DNA of 60,460 nucleotides, taken from positions 1 through 60,460 of the forward strand of contig SXOX01000031.1 of assembly GCA_005776585.1 (NCBI GenBank), given 5' to 3'. The position numbers and the translations under genes are program-made. This DNA comes from Pseudomonadota bacterium. GTDB lineage: Bacteria > Myxococcota_A > UBA9042 > GCA-2863065. Below, one piece after another: positions 1 to 8,922 of the stretch. The notes beneath the pieces were generated by a model that did no database searches, had not been told where the DNA came from, and worked only from the letters and a program-made list of their open reading frames with translations. Position 1 is the stretch's first letter. Each line of letters opens with the position of its first letter.

Positions 1-309
1 GGCGGGGGCAGGCGCAGCAGCGGCAGGCGCGGTGGCGGAGGCAGCGGCAGGCGCAGCGGCAGCGGCAGCACCGCCGACCTGCAAGACGATGAGCGTCTTG
101 CCAACCGGTACGGTGTCGCCTGCGCTCCACGGGATGCGCGTGACGCGCCCCGCCTTGGGGCTCGGGATGGTGACGGTCGCCTTGTCGGTGAGGACCTCGA
201 CGATGGGCTGGTCCTCGGCCACGTCCGCGCCGACCTGGACGAGCCACGCCACGATCTCGCCCTCGACCACGCCCTCACCAATGTCGGGCAGCTTGAACTC
301 GTAATCCAT
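1..309 (-). CDS. 2-oxoacid dehydrogenase E2 (dihydrolipoamide acyltransferase), N-terminal part
   Basis: N-terminal 103 codons of an E2 acyltransferase that runs off the left edge; the catalytic domain is outside the window. The protein starts MDYEFKLPDIGEGVVEGEI, a typical lipoyl domain. The lipoylation motif is EVLTDKATV, with the DKA lysine as the expected lipoyl site. After about residue 80 it becomes a low-complexity Ala/Pro linker encoded by GCX-rich DNA, as in E2 interdomain linkers. It lies 2 bp after the E1-beta stop and is the last visible gene of the lipA-E1alpha-E1beta-E2 operon. The visible part cannot distinguish pyruvate from branched-chain oxoacid specificity. Confidence 0.93.
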   Translation of the reverse strand, partial: MDYEFKLPDIGEGVVEGEIVAWLVQVGADVAEDQPIVEVLTDKATVTIPSPKAGRVTRIPWSAGDTVPVGKTLIVLQVGGAAAAAAPAAASATAPAAAAPAPA

Positions 310-311
310 GG

Positions 312-1286
312 TCAAAACTCCATCGCGTCACGCGCGGCGGCGACGATGCGGCTCGCGTCGGGAAGATAGGCGTGCTCCAGCGTATGCGGAAAGGGCGTGT
401 CGAGCCCGGTCACGCGCCCGATGGGCGCCTCGAGCCACAGGAAGGCGCCCTCGGCGATGGTGGCCGACAGCTCGGCGCCATAGCCGCAGGTGCGCGGCGC
501 CTCGTGGGCGATGACCACACGGCCCGTCTTCTTGGCGCTCGCGACGAGCGTGTCGACGTCGAGCGGGACGAGCGTGCGCACGTCGATGACCTCGAGCTCC
601 AGGCCGTCCTTGGCCGCGAGCTCCGCCGCTTCGAGCGCGGTGTGCACCATGGCGCCGTACGCGACGACCGTCACGTGCCGACCGTCGCGGACCGTGGCGG
701 CCTTGCCGAGCGGCACGGTGTAGGCCTCGTCGGGGACCTCACCGCGCGCGGCGCGATAGACGCGCTTGGGCTCCATGAAGATGACCGGGTCGTCCTGCTC
801 GAGGCACGCGAGCAGCCGGCCCTTGGCGTCGTGCGGCGTGGACGGGATGACGACCTTGAGGCCGGAGATGTGCGCAAACAGCGACTCGGGGCTCTGGCTG
901 TGGTAGAGCCCGCCGCGAATGCCACCGCCGTAGGGTGTCCGCACGACCACGGGGCAGGTGAAGTGGCCTCCCGAGCGATACCGGAGCTTGGCCATCTCCG
1001 AGACGATCTGGTCGTAGCCCGGGAAGATGAAGTCCGCGAACTGGATCTCGGCGACGGGCCGCATCCCGTAAAGGGCCATGCCGATGGCCGCGCCGATGAT
1101 GCCGCCCTCGGACAGCGGGGTGTCGATGACGCGCTCGGCGCCGAAGCGCTCGATGAGGCCGAGCGTGGCGCGAAAAACGCCGCCGAACTTGCCGACGTCC
1201 TCGCCCAGCACGACCACGCGGTCGTCGGTCTCCATGGCATGCCCAAGGGCGGAGCCAATCGCCTGAATGATGTTCATCGTAGTCAT
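312..1286 (-). CDS. pdhB: 2-oxoacid dehydrogenase E1 component, beta subunit
   Basis: A 324-residue transketolase-like beta subunit of a pyruvate or branched-chain 2-oxoacid dehydrogenase. With E1-alpha it would decarboxylate the oxoacid on thiamine diphosphate and acylate the E2 lipoyl arm. It carries family blocks such as VVVLGEDVGKFGGVFRAT, DTPLSEGGIIGAAIGMA, EIQFADFIFPGYDQIVSE and the C-terminal half with RTLVPLD and IAHEAPRTCGYGAE. Length is normal. The ATG at 1286 overlaps the E1-alpha TGA (ATGA), which fixes the start and implies translational coupling. The open frame continues upstream only as antisense-like Arg-rich sequence. The symbol is provisional because substrate specificity is not resolved. 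Confidence 0.92.
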   Translation of the reverse strand: MTTMNIIQAIGSALGHAMETDDRVVVLGEDVGKFGGVFRATLGLIERFGAERVIDTPLSEGGIIGAAIGMALYGMRPVAEIQFADFIFPGYDQIVSEMAKLRYRSGGHFTCPVVVRTPYGGGIRGGLYHSQSPESLFAHISGLKVVIPSTPHDAKGRLLACLEQDDPVIFMEPKRVYRAARGEVPDEAYTVPLGKAATVRDGRHVTVVAYGAMVHTALEAAELAAKDGLELEVIDVRTLVPLDVDTLVASAKKTGRVVIAHEAPRTCGYGAELSATIAEGAFLWLEAPIGRVTGLDTPFPHTLEHAYLPDASRIVAAARDAMEF

Positions 1287-1975
1287 GTGAGCGGGGCCTC
1301 GTTGGCGAGCGCGTCTTCGTGTGCAGCGATCCACGCTGCGTTGGCGCTGGTGCGCGAGCGGTCGACTCGGGCCTCGACGAGCACCGGCCCGTGACCCGCC
1401 GCGGCGTGGGCTCGGGCCTCCTTGAGCGCGGCCAGCGTCGCGCGAGCGTCGCGTCCATCGACGGTCAGCGCGTGCGCGCCCCAGCCTTCGGCGCGGGGGG
1501 CGATGGGCGACTCGGCTCGGACGACGAAGACGACGGGAGCACCGAGCACCGCCGCGAAGTTGAGGCCACAGTGGACGTCGCCGTCGCTGATGGCGCCATC
1601 GCCGAGGTCCGCCCAGGCCACGACGCCATCCTTGCGGGCGGCCCACGCGAGCCCCGCGGCGTGTGACAGGCGCGTGGCCGGCCCTTGGGTACACGCCACG
1701 ACCTTGACCGCGGCGACGGCGGCAGCGGCGGTGGGATCGTCGACAGCGCGCAGCAACACGGGCACCGGAACGCCGCGATGGAGCGCCGCGACGTTGAGCT
1801 TCTCACCCACGAACAGCCAGTCCTGGGGTGCGGCGGCGGACGCCGTGGCCGCCAACACGGCCTCCTCACCCACGCAGCGCCGGTAGAGGGCGAGGGTGCC
1901 GTTGTCCGAGAGCTGCGCGCAGCGCCGATCGAGGGCCGCGACGCGTCCGACGAGGGCCTCCAACGCGTCCGTCAC
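1283..1975 (-). CDS. pdhA: short, divergent E1 alpha subunit of 2-oxoacid dehydrogenase
   Basis: A 230-residue protein aligned by eye to E1-alpha subunits, which usually have about 330-400 residues. The thiamine-diphosphate motif begins normally (GDGAISDGD, residues 125-132; LNFAAV follows), but the closing Asn-Asn expected about 27 residues later is replaced by Ala-Glu (VVRAES, about 151-156). The usual N-terminal loop regions are also shortened. GEEAV (36-40) matches the usual IGQEAV block. The GTG start at 1975 overlaps the lipA TGA (GTGA), and the stop overlaps the E1-beta ATG. Operon position supports E1-alpha identity. Whether it binds cofactor normally is uncertain; it may be a reduced or degenerate subunit. 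Confidence 0.75.
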   Translation of the reverse strand: MTDALEALVGRVAALDRRCAQLSDNGTLALYRRCVGEEAVLAATASAAAPQDWLFVGEKLNVAALHRGVPVPVLLRAVDDPTAAAAVAAVKVVACTQGPATRLSHAAGLAWAARKDGVVAWADLGDGAISDGDVHCGLNFAAVLGAPVVFVVRAESPIAPRAEGWGAHALTVDGRDARATLAALKEARAHAAAGHGPVLVEARVDRSRTSANAAWIAAHEDALANEAPLT

Positions 1976-2913
1976 GCGACCTCCGGAGCGCGCTTGGCCG
2001 CCAGATAGCCGCGCACGAAGTGCTCGCCCGCCCGGTAGCTCGAGCGCACGAGCGGTCCCGAGGCGCAGTAGACGAAGCCCATCGCCAGAGCGACGTCGCG
2101 ATAGTGATCGAACGTGGACGGAGTGACCCAGGCACGCACGGGCAGGTGCTTGGGCGAGGGCTGGAGATACTGCCCGAAGGTGACGACGTCGCAGCCGACC
2201 GCGCGCAGGTCGGCCAGGGTGGCGAGCACCTCCGCCTCCGTCTCGCCGTGCCCGAGCTGCACGCTGGTCTTGACGAGCCCATGCGCGCGCCCGCCTGCGC
2301 CGCTCAGGTGCTGCCGCGCGTACCCGAGCACGTCCAGGCTCTGCCGGTAGCCCGCGCGGGCGTCGCGCACCGTGCGCTGGAGCCGCTCGACGGTCTCGAT
2401 GTTGTGCGCAAAGACCTCGGGGCCGGCCGCGAGCACCGTATGCACGTCGCGCGAGACGCCCTGGAAGTCGGGGACGAGCACCTCGATGAGGATCTCGGGC
2501 GAGCGCGCCCGAACCGCGGTGATGGTCTGCGCGAAGAGGGCCGCGCCGCCATCGTCGAGGTCGTCGCGGTTGACGCTCGTGATGACCACGTACTGGAGCC
2601 GCATGGTCTCGACCGCGCGACCGACGCGCTCGGGCTCCTGGAGATCGGTGACGGTCGGCCGTCCCGTGGTGACCGCGCAGAAGCGGCAGCCGCGGGTGCA
2701 GACGTCGCCGAGGATCATCACGGTCCCCGTGCCCTCGTTCCAGCACTCGCCAATGTTGGGGCACCGCGCCTCCTGGCACACCGTATGGAGGCCATGCGCC
2801 GTGACGCGCTCCTTGAGGGCGGCGTAGCCGAGGCCGCCGGGCGCGCGCACCTTGAGCCACTCCGGCTTGCGCGGTCGGGCGGGCGCGGTGGCTTCTGGGA
2901 CCGGACCGTTCAC
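1972..2913 (-). CDS. lipA: lipoyl synthase
   Basis: A 313-residue radical-SAM enzyme that inserts two sulfur atoms into protein-bound octanoyl groups to form lipoyl. Both iron-sulfur clusters are recognisable: the auxiliary-cluster cysteines in CQEARCPNIGEC and the radical-SAM CxxxCxxC in CTRGCRFCAV. Other LipA signatures are VVITSVNRDDLDDGG, EVLVPDFQG and VFAHNIETV. The product would be used by the E2 encoded two genes downstream. The stop overlaps the next GTG by 4 bases. The 93-bp gap to the divergent lipoprotein gene at 3007 must contain the operon promoter, although I see no clear boxes. Confidence 0.97.
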   Translation of the reverse strand: MNGPVPEATAPARPRKPEWLKVRAPGGLGYAALKERVTAHGLHTVCQEARCPNIGECWNEGTGTVMILGDVCTRGCRFCAVTTGRPTVTDLQEPERVGRAVETMRLQYVVITSVNRDDLDDGGAALFAQTITAVRARSPEILIEVLVPDFQGVSRDVHTVLAAGPEVFAHNIETVERLQRTVRDARAGYRQSLDVLGYARQHLSGAGGRAHGLVKTSVQLGHGETEAEVLATLADLRAVGCDVVTFGQYLQPSPKHLPVRAWVTPSTFDHYRDVALAMGFVYCASGPLVRSSYRAGEHFVRGYLAAKRAPEVA

Positions 2914-3006
2914 GGGCGCGGAGCCTTGCCCGATTGCGATTGGAAGTCAACGCGGAGCGCCCCGTGACCCTTCCACGGACAGCACGGCTGGCGTACGCTG
3001 GCAGCG

Positions 3007-4464
3007 ATGACCCCAATCCGCACCCTCTGGCTCTCTCTCGTCCTGCTCGTGACGGCCTGTGGCGGCGCCGCCGACCCGAGCCCGACGCCGGTGCAGGACA
3101 TCCTGCTCGGGATCGAGCTCCCCGTGCCGACGTTTGACCACGGGCCGGCGACGACGACCGACCTCCAGCCCGATGTCGGGCCGACGTCGTTCGAGCTGGG
3201 CGAGGTGGCCACCGTCGCTGGCGGCGCCATCCTCGACGTGCATGTGCCGTCCGAGGTGGCGGGCGCGACCGGGCTCGGCGTCAAGGTGCGCACGCCGGAC
3301 GTGCCGCGCTATGGCACACCGGCGCCGGTCGCCATCGTCGTCTCGGGCGGCTGGGATGGCGGCAATGCGGAGGCCACGGCGCTTCCGTTCGGCGATCTCG
3401 GTGTCACGTCGGTGCACTTCAACTTCCCCGGCGGTGGTCAGGGTGCGCTGCGCTCGGGCGGCACCTTCGACACGCGCGGGCCGGCGTGCCGGAAGGCTCT
3501 GCGTGACGTGGTCGGCTACGTCATGGGGACCACCAAGGATCTCGAGGGCAAGACCTTCGCGGAGCGCATCGCCCCAGTCACCGTCGCGAGCGTCGGCCTC
3601 GTCGGCCTGTCGAACGGTGGCAACCTGGTCGTGACCGCGCTCGATCTCGAGGCCAAGGCGCTCGGCGACATCGCCTGGGCGGTCCTGTGGGAGTCCCCGC
3701 TCGGCGACGGCATGCCGCCGGCCGAGGCGGGCGCCAAGACGCTGCCCAACGGCGAGGGGAACCCGCTTACGAACGCGGCCTACAACCCGGACACGGGCGC
3801 GTGGGCGACCGAGCGACTGCGCTGGGGGCCGGCGATCGCCGTGAGCATCGACGGCGTGAAGGTCAGCGGGGGCTTCTACTTCGACAACGACGGCAACAAG
3901 AAGCCGACCGTCACCGGCGCCGGCCCGACCGGCGACTTCGTGGTTCAGCCGCTGTCATTCGAAGGTAAGGGCTACCCGTCGATTCGCGTCCTACAGGCCG
4001 CACAGCAGAACGGCGCCTTGCCCGAGCCGCTGCCCGAGCACGTGCCCACGCTCAGCGCGGTCGAGGCGTTCTGGAAGGACCGCGACGGCGCGCAGCACCT
4101 CGTGGGCGCCGCCGGTGGTCGCCCTGGCCGGCTCTGGATGCTGGTCGCCAGCGAGCTCGATCATGTCCAGAGCGCGCTCGATCACCCGCACGTCCTGGGC
4201 ACCTACGTCGGCCTGCGCGACGCGGGCGCGACGTGGGTTCGGCTCAACCCGGACGCGGCCTACCTGCCCGCGGGCACCGCGGAGCCCGTCGACAACGAGG
4301 CGAATCGCCCGCTGGATCATCAAACGATTCGAGCGGCTCTGCAGCCAAAGACCGTCAAGTCGAGCGTGAGCGTCCCGGCCGCGGTCGCGGAGCTGTCGGA
4401 CAGGGTCCTCGGCGGTGTGCTCGCGGTCGACCTCGAGGCCCCCATCGTCGTCCCCGCCAAATAG
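3007..4464 (+). CDS. predicted esterase-like (alpha/beta hydrolase) lipoprotein
   Basis: A 485-residue exported protein. The N-terminus (hydrophobic stretch, then LLVTACGG) is a lipoprotein signal peptide with Cys18 as the likely lipidated residue. The body resembles an alpha/beta hydrolase: VAIVVSGGWDG looks like an oxyanion strand, SVGLVGLSNGGNLV supplies a GxSxG-type nucleophile elbow (Ser202), and ASELDHVQSALDHPH near the C-terminus could supply the acid and histidine. A substrate cannot be named. It is divergent from lipA and followed by a methyltransferase gene. ATG at 3007 is chosen because it directly precedes the signal peptide. Confidence 0.65.
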   Translation: MTPIRTLWLSLVLLVTACGGAADPSPTPVQDILLGIELPVPTFDHGPATTTDLQPDVGPTSFELGEVATVAGGAILDVHVPSEVAGATGLGVKVRTPDVPRYGTPAPVAIVVSGGWDGGNAEATALPFGDLGVTSVHFNFPGGGQGALRSGGTFDTRGPACRKALRDVVGYVMGTTKDLEGKTFAERIAPVTVASVGLVGLSNGGNLVVTALDLEAKALGDIAWAVLWESPLGDGMPPAEAGAKTLPNGEGNPLTNAAYNPDTGAWATERLRWGPAIAVSIDGVKVSGGFYFDNDGNKKPTVTGAGPTGDFVVQPLSFEGKGYPSIRVLQAAQQNGALPEPLPEHVPTLSAVEAFWKDRDGAQHLVGAAGGRPGRLWMLVASELDHVQSALDHPHVLGTYVGLRDAGATWVRLNPDAAYLPAGTAEPVDNEANRPLDHQTIRAALQPKTVKSSVSVPAAVAELSDRVLGGVLAVDLEAPIVVPAK

Positions 4465-4577
4465 CCTCGCGCGTTCTTGGACAGCCCGCCGCACGCGGGT
4501 TAGGGTCCTCGCTCCCGCACTCGGCGCGGGGCGAGCCGCAAAGACCCGACGATGCCATCCGCTTCACCCACAACGCC

Positions 4578-6419
4578 ATGCTGACAGCCCTCCTGCTCGT
4601 CTTGGCGGTCGTGATTCTCATGGACGCCGTGAAGCTGCGCCTGCGCGCTGGCGCGCTGCACCGCATCGAGGACGACGACCCGGGCGAGTCCAACGCCACA
4701 CCCACGGCGATCCAGTGGTTCGTCGCTCCCGGAGTCCACGTCGACGAGTCCACGCGCCGGGCGGTTGCGCGGGTCATGGGCCACCTGCGCCTGGACGCGC
4801 TCGACCTCGTGCCCGGCGATCTCGCGCCCAGCGCAGCGCTGCGGCTGCTGCTGGCCGTCGATCCCGGGCGCTACCGGCTCCAGCGCCTGGCTGCGGGGAT
4901 CACCGCGGGACACGCCATGGCCGTCACTGAGTCACTGCTCGCGCGACTCCCGGCGCCGCCGGAGCCGCCGACGACACCGCTCGCCTTCGCCGAGCTGGCC
5001 GTCCAGCTGAAGCGTCACGCCTGCACCGGCACCGACCTGCGCCTGGCCCGAACGGTCCACGCGCTCACCGAAGATCCCCGCTGGCGACGCCCGCTCCTGT
5101 TCGCGCTCTGGGGCGACGTCGGCACGCTGTTGTTTGCGGGAGAGCTGTTCCTGCTGCTGTTTCCGACGATAGCGCTCGTCGGCGGGCTCTTCGGCCTCGG
5201 CTCCGTGCTGGGCGGCCTCGCCGTGCTTTCGGCGTTCCATGTCCAGCCGCTGTTGGCGCTAGCCGGGACGCGCCTCCAGTCACTCGCCCTGCCCTTTTAC
5301 GCGGGACTGCGGACGGTGCTCGACCTGCGCCAGTGGGCCCTGGCGTGGCTGCGCCCGCGCCCGCTGCCGCCGCGCCTGGGCATCGCTCCCATCGACGCGC
5401 TGCGACCGAGCTACACGGCGGCGTTTCAGGGCGGCACCGAGCGCTACTTCGAGCCGCGCCGCGAGGTGTGCTGGATGTGCGGCGGGACACACGTCGGACC
5501 GCACGTGCGGCTCAGCGATCACTTTCAACGCAAGCCGGGCGAGTTTATCGTCGACCGCTGCGAGACGTGTGGTCACCTGTTCCAGAACCCGCGCCTGAAC
5601 GAGGCCGGCCTCGAGCTCTACTACCGCGACTTCTACGACGGCCTCGGCGAGGAGACGATGGAGCGCATCTTTGGCGCCGGCGAGGCCCCCTATGCCGCGC
5701 GGGCACGGCTTGGGGCCTCCATCGAGGAGCCCCGCCGTTGGCTCGACGTCGGCGGCGGGCACGGGCACTTCGCCTGCGTCGCGCGCGAGGTCCTGCCAGC
5801 GACGGAGTTCGACGGACTGGACTTCGGCGAGGCGATCCTGACGGCCCGACGGCGCGGCTGGATCGCGGAGGCCTACCAGGGGCAGTTCACGCAGCTCGCG
5901 CCGCAGCTCGTCGGTCGCTACGACGTGGTCTCCATGAGCCACTATCTCGAGCACACGCGCGATCCGCGCAAGGAGCTCGACGCCGCGGCGACCGTCTTGC
6001 CCTCGGGCGGCTACCTCGTCATCGAGGTGCCCAACCCGGAGTGCCCTTACGCGCGCTGGTTGGGGCGCCTGTGGCTGCCGTGGTTTCAGCCGCAGCACCA
6101 ACATCTGCTGTCGGCGGCGAACCTGGAGCGCCTGACCGGCGAGGCGGGCTTCGAGAGCGTGCGGTTCGAGTTTGGAGACGCGCACCTGCCGGTCGACCTG
6201 GGCTTTGCCGCCTACATCGTCGCGAGCCGCATCGCCGGCCCCGCGGAGGTGCCGTGGCGCCCGAGACGCGGCCTCGTGCGCCGCGCGTGGTCCAAGCTGG
6301 TGTGGTCGTTTGCCGCGGTCCCGGTGCTGCTCGCGTTTGGGGCCGACGCCCTGCTCGCCCCGCTGCTCCGCCAAGGGCGGAATAGCAATGCGTTTCGTCT
6401 GCTCGCGCGCCGGCGATAA
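4578..6419 (+). CDS. membrane-anchored class I SAM-dependent methyltransferase
   Basis: A 613-residue protein with three parts. Residues 1 to about 25 form a membrane segment (LTALLLVLAVVILMDAV). A middle region of about 250 residues contains further hydrophobic stretches around LLFAGELFLLLFPTIALVGG. The C-terminal half is a methyltransferase preceded by a zinc-ribbon-like CWMCGG...CETCGH. The SAM loop is LDVGGGHGHFA, followed by FDGLDFGEAI and MSHYLEHTRDP, as in Methyltransf_23/UbiE-type enzymes. The Cys pairs and LYYRDFYDG suggest a modifier of sugars or lipids. The substrate is unknown. ATG at 4578 starts the hydrophobic leader; the open frame upstream is unlikely to be coding. Confidence 0.75.
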   Translation: MLTALLLVLAVVILMDAVKLRLRAGALHRIEDDDPGESNATPTAIQWFVAPGVHVDESTRRAVARVMGHLRLDALDLVPGDLAPSAALRLLLAVDPGRYRLQRLAAGITAGHAMAVTESLLARLPAPPEPPTTPLAFAELAVQLKRHACTGTDLRLARTVHALTEDPRWRRPLLFALWGDVGTLLFAGELFLLLFPTIALVGGLFGLGSVLGGLAVLSAFHVQPLLALAGTRLQSLALPFYAGLRTVLDLRQWALAWLRPRPLPPRLGIAPIDALRPSYTAAFQGGTERYFEPRREVCWMCGGTHVGPHVRLSDHFQRKPGEFIVDRCETCGHLFQNPRLNEAGLELYYRDFYDGLGEETMERIFGAGEAPYAARARLGASIEEPRRWLDVGGGHGHFACVAREVLPATEFDGLDFGEAILTARRRGWIAEAYQGQFTQLAPQLVGRYDVVSMSHYLEHTRDPRKELDAAATVLPSGGYLVIEVPNPECPYARWLGRLWLPWFQPQHQHLLSAANLERLTGEAGFESVRFEFGDAHLPVDLGFAAYIVASRIAGPAEVPWRPRRGLVRRAWSKLVWSFAAVPVLLAFGADALLAPLLRQGRNSNAFRLLARRR

Positions 6420-6477
6420 TCAGTACGCCCCACAGGAGCGCACGTCGCGCTTGACACGCTGCGTCAGGACCTTGACC

Positions 6478-8307
6478 ATGCGCTCCCTGACCTGGAGGTC
6501 CCGCGTGCTCCGTCTCCTTTCCAAGCTCCTCTGTTCCCTGGTTCCCGTCCTGGCACTCGGCGCCCTCGCGTGCCAGGAGTCGACCTCCGTGCAGCCCAGC
6601 GGAGGCGTGACCACCGATACGGTCGGCACGACCACGGCGGACATGGCCAGCACCGCCGCCACGGACTCCGCGAACGGGACACCCGAGGCGAGCTCGGACA
6701 CGCCTGCGTCGCCACCCCTCGACACGCCGACCGCTCCGCTCGACGCGGCGGAGACGACTGCGACCACCGGCCCGACGTTTCATGGCGACGTGCTGCCGAT
6801 CTTGGCGTCGAAGTGCCAGGGCTGCCATCTGGAGGGCGGCATCGCGCCCTTTCCGCTGCTGACCTATGCGCAGGTCAAGCCGCTCGCCACGCTCATCGCC
6901 ACCACGACCGCCGCGCTTCGCATGCCGCCCTTCGACGTGTCGACGGGAGCCAACTGCGAGCCACGCCTGCCGTACCTCGACGACATCCGGCTCTCGGATG
7001 CAGAGCGCGCCACGCTGGAGGTCTGGTCCAAGAACGGCGCCGCCGAGGGTACGCCGAGCGCGACGCCGCCAGTTCCGAAGGCGATCGCCAACCTCAAGAA
7101 GGTCGATCTGGAGGCCATCCCGGCGCAGGACTACTCGGTCGAGGGGAGCGCCGATGACTTCGTGTGCTTCGTCATCGACCCCGGGTTCAAGGAGTCGAAA
7201 TACATCAAGGGCATCCACTTCGTCGCCGACAACGCCAAGGTGGCCCACCACGCGCTGCTGTTCCTCGACGCGGACCGTGAGAAGGCGAGCACGCTCACCG
7301 GCGCTGGCAACTACAAGTGCTTCGGTGGACCCGACCTCAAGTCGCCGCAGCTCCTGCACGGCTGGGCCCCCGGTGGGCAGCCCTTGGAGTTTCCTGCCGG
7401 CGCCGCGACCAAGGTGCCCGCCGGCGCCCTGCTGGTCATGCAGATGCACTATCACCCCACGGGCAAGGGCGCCGAGCTCGACCGGACCAAGGTCCAGCTC
7501 GAGTTCTTCGACGGCGTGCCGGACTACCTCGCGACGGCGGTCCTCATCGGCAACTTCGACAAGGCGGAGGGCAACGGCATGGGCCTCCTCCCGGGGGCCG
7601 ACGATCCGGGCGGCAAGCCCACGTTCGTCATCCCTGCCGGCAAGGCCGGGCACACCGAGTCGATGAGCTTCACGCTGCCGTTCGAGTTCGAGAACCAGCT
7701 GCTCGAGCCACTCCAGGTCTTCGCGGTGGCGCCGCACATGCACATCGTCGGCAAGTCCATGGACATTCGCGTCCAGCGCAACACGACCGCAGAGTACTGC
7801 CCGTCGGACACGCTCAACCCCTTCATCGAGTGCTACCTCGGCGCGTGCAGCAAGGCCACGCCCGCCGAGGCCAGCGCGTGCGCCCAGGCGAGCTGCGCCA
7901 AGCAGTACGCTGCGCTTCCGCCGATCTGTACCGCGTGCCTTGGCGCCATGGCCAAGTACAAGACCGGGGGCGTCCAGGAGGTCATCGCAAGCTGCGCCAC
8001 GCCGCCCGCCATCGCGCTGCCCAAGGACGAGTGCTTCGTGGACTCGCAGACCTACCGGTTCTACTGGCAGCGGTTCTACGCGTTCGACGCGCCCGTCGAG
8101 AAGCTCTCGACCCTGCGTCCGGGCGACACGCTCGTCTTCAACTGCCTCTACGACAACTCGATGGCCAACCCGCTGCTCGCCGCCGAGCTCTCGGCGCAGG
8201 GCCTGTCGCTGCCGCAGCCGGTCACGCTCGGAGAGACCACGCTGAGCGAGATGTGCCTCGTGGGGCTTCAGCTGCTCTCGAAGAACCCGGAAGCGAAGAA
8301 GAAGTAG
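6478..8307 (+). CDS. copper type II monooxygenase-like lipoprotein with a heme-c motif
   Basis: A 609-residue predicted lipoprotein (VLALGALACQ). A Thr/Ser/Ala-rich linker leads to a single cytochrome-c-like CQGCH motif at residues 113-117. The rest resembles ascorbate-dependent copper type II monooxygenases: VAHHALLF (H257/H258), MQMHYHP (H324, H326) and APHMHIVG (H420, H422) are candidate copper ligands, and the C-terminus has FYWQRFYAFD and GDTLVFNCLYDNS. A Cys-rich insert (about 445-490) separates the last two blocks. The family is known mainly from peptide-amidating and dopamine hydroxylases; a bacterial envelope copy with a heme motif may couple heme electron supply to copper oxidation. 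Substrate unknown. Confidence 0.72.
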   Translation: MRSLTWRSRVLRLLSKLLCSLVPVLALGALACQESTSVQPSGGVTTDTVGTTTADMASTAATDSANGTPEASSDTPASPPLDTPTAPLDAAETTATTGPTFHGDVLPILASKCQGCHLEGGIAPFPLLTYAQVKPLATLIATTTAALRMPPFDVSTGANCEPRLPYLDDIRLSDAERATLEVWSKNGAAEGTPSATPPVPKAIANLKKVDLEAIPAQDYSVEGSADDFVCFVIDPGFKESKYIKGIHFVADNAKVAHHALLFLDADREKASTLTGAGNYKCFGGPDLKSPQLLHGWAPGGQPLEFPAGAATKVPAGALLVMQMHYHPTGKGAELDRTKVQLEFFDGVPDYLATAVLIGNFDKAEGNGMGLLPGADDPGGKPTFVIPAGKAGHTESMSFTLPFEFENQLLEPLQVFAVAPHMHIVGKSMDIRVQRNTTAEYCPSDTLNPFIECYLGACSKATPAEASACAQASCAKQYAALPPICTACLGAMAKYKTGGVQEVIASCATPPAIALPKDECFVDSQTYRFYWQRFYAFDAPVEKLSTLRPGDTLVFNCLYDNSMANPLLAAELSAQGLSLPQPVTLGETTLSEMCLVGLQLLSKNPEAKKK

Positions 8308-8847
8308 CTACAACGGATTGATCCGCAAGCGCATCTCGCCCTTGATCGTCACATCGCCGTAGGGCACGAGCCCGCCCGTCCCGATGCGCAGCTGGAAGCC
8401 GTCTTGGGCGTAGGGGCGAAGGTCGAACGTCGGATCGACCACCATGGGCAGCGAGTTCGTGCCCGGCTTGGCTGGGCCGGTCCAGATCCCGAGGCGACGT
8501 CGCGGCAGGGTGGAGCTCGCACGGGTCGGTTCGACGATCACGTCGACGTGATGCAGGAAGTCGAGCCCGTCGGTCAGCGTGCCGTCCTCGGCGACGGTCG
8601 GGAGCGAGAAGAAGCGGAGCGCCACGACGGTGATCGATCCACGCGAGAGCCCACTGAGCGAGATGGGGATCGGCGGGACCTGCCCCTCGTCCAACGGCGC
8701 GCCCAGGTGGAACAGCTCCGGATCGCCCGGCACCTTGAACTCCTCGACCGCCGCGTTGACCTCGAACGCCAGCGCATCGCCACAGCCCGCGGCCGTGAGC
8801 GTGAGCGTGAGCAGAGCCAGGAGCGATCGGGGGAGCAGGGCCTTCAC
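8308..8847 (-). CDS. hypothetical lipoprotein
   Basis: A 179-residue predicted lipoprotein with a signal peptide ending TLTAAGCGD. The mature part is rich in beta-type sequence (VPPIPISLSGLSRGSITVVALRFF, DLRPYAQDGFQLRIGTGG) and has no catalytic motif that I recognise. It is convergent with the copper-monooxygenase-like gene; the two stop codons abut as TAGCTA at 8305-8310. A function cannot be assigned. Confidence 0.7.
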   Translation of the reverse strand: MKALLPRSLLALLTLTLTAAGCGDALAFEVNAAVEEFKVPGDPELFHLGAPLDEGQVPPIPISLSGLSRGSITVVALRFFSLPTVAEDGTLTDGLDFLHHVDVIVEPTRASSTLPRRRLGIWTGPAKPGTNSLPMVVDPTFDLRPYAQDGFQLRIGTGGLVPYGDVTIKGEMRLRINPL

Positions 8848-8922
8848 ACCGGGTACATCGGGCCGCGCGTGGGCGAATTAACGGCTCTCTCGCGGCTCTT
8901 GCAGGTGCTGCCCGAGGCCGGC

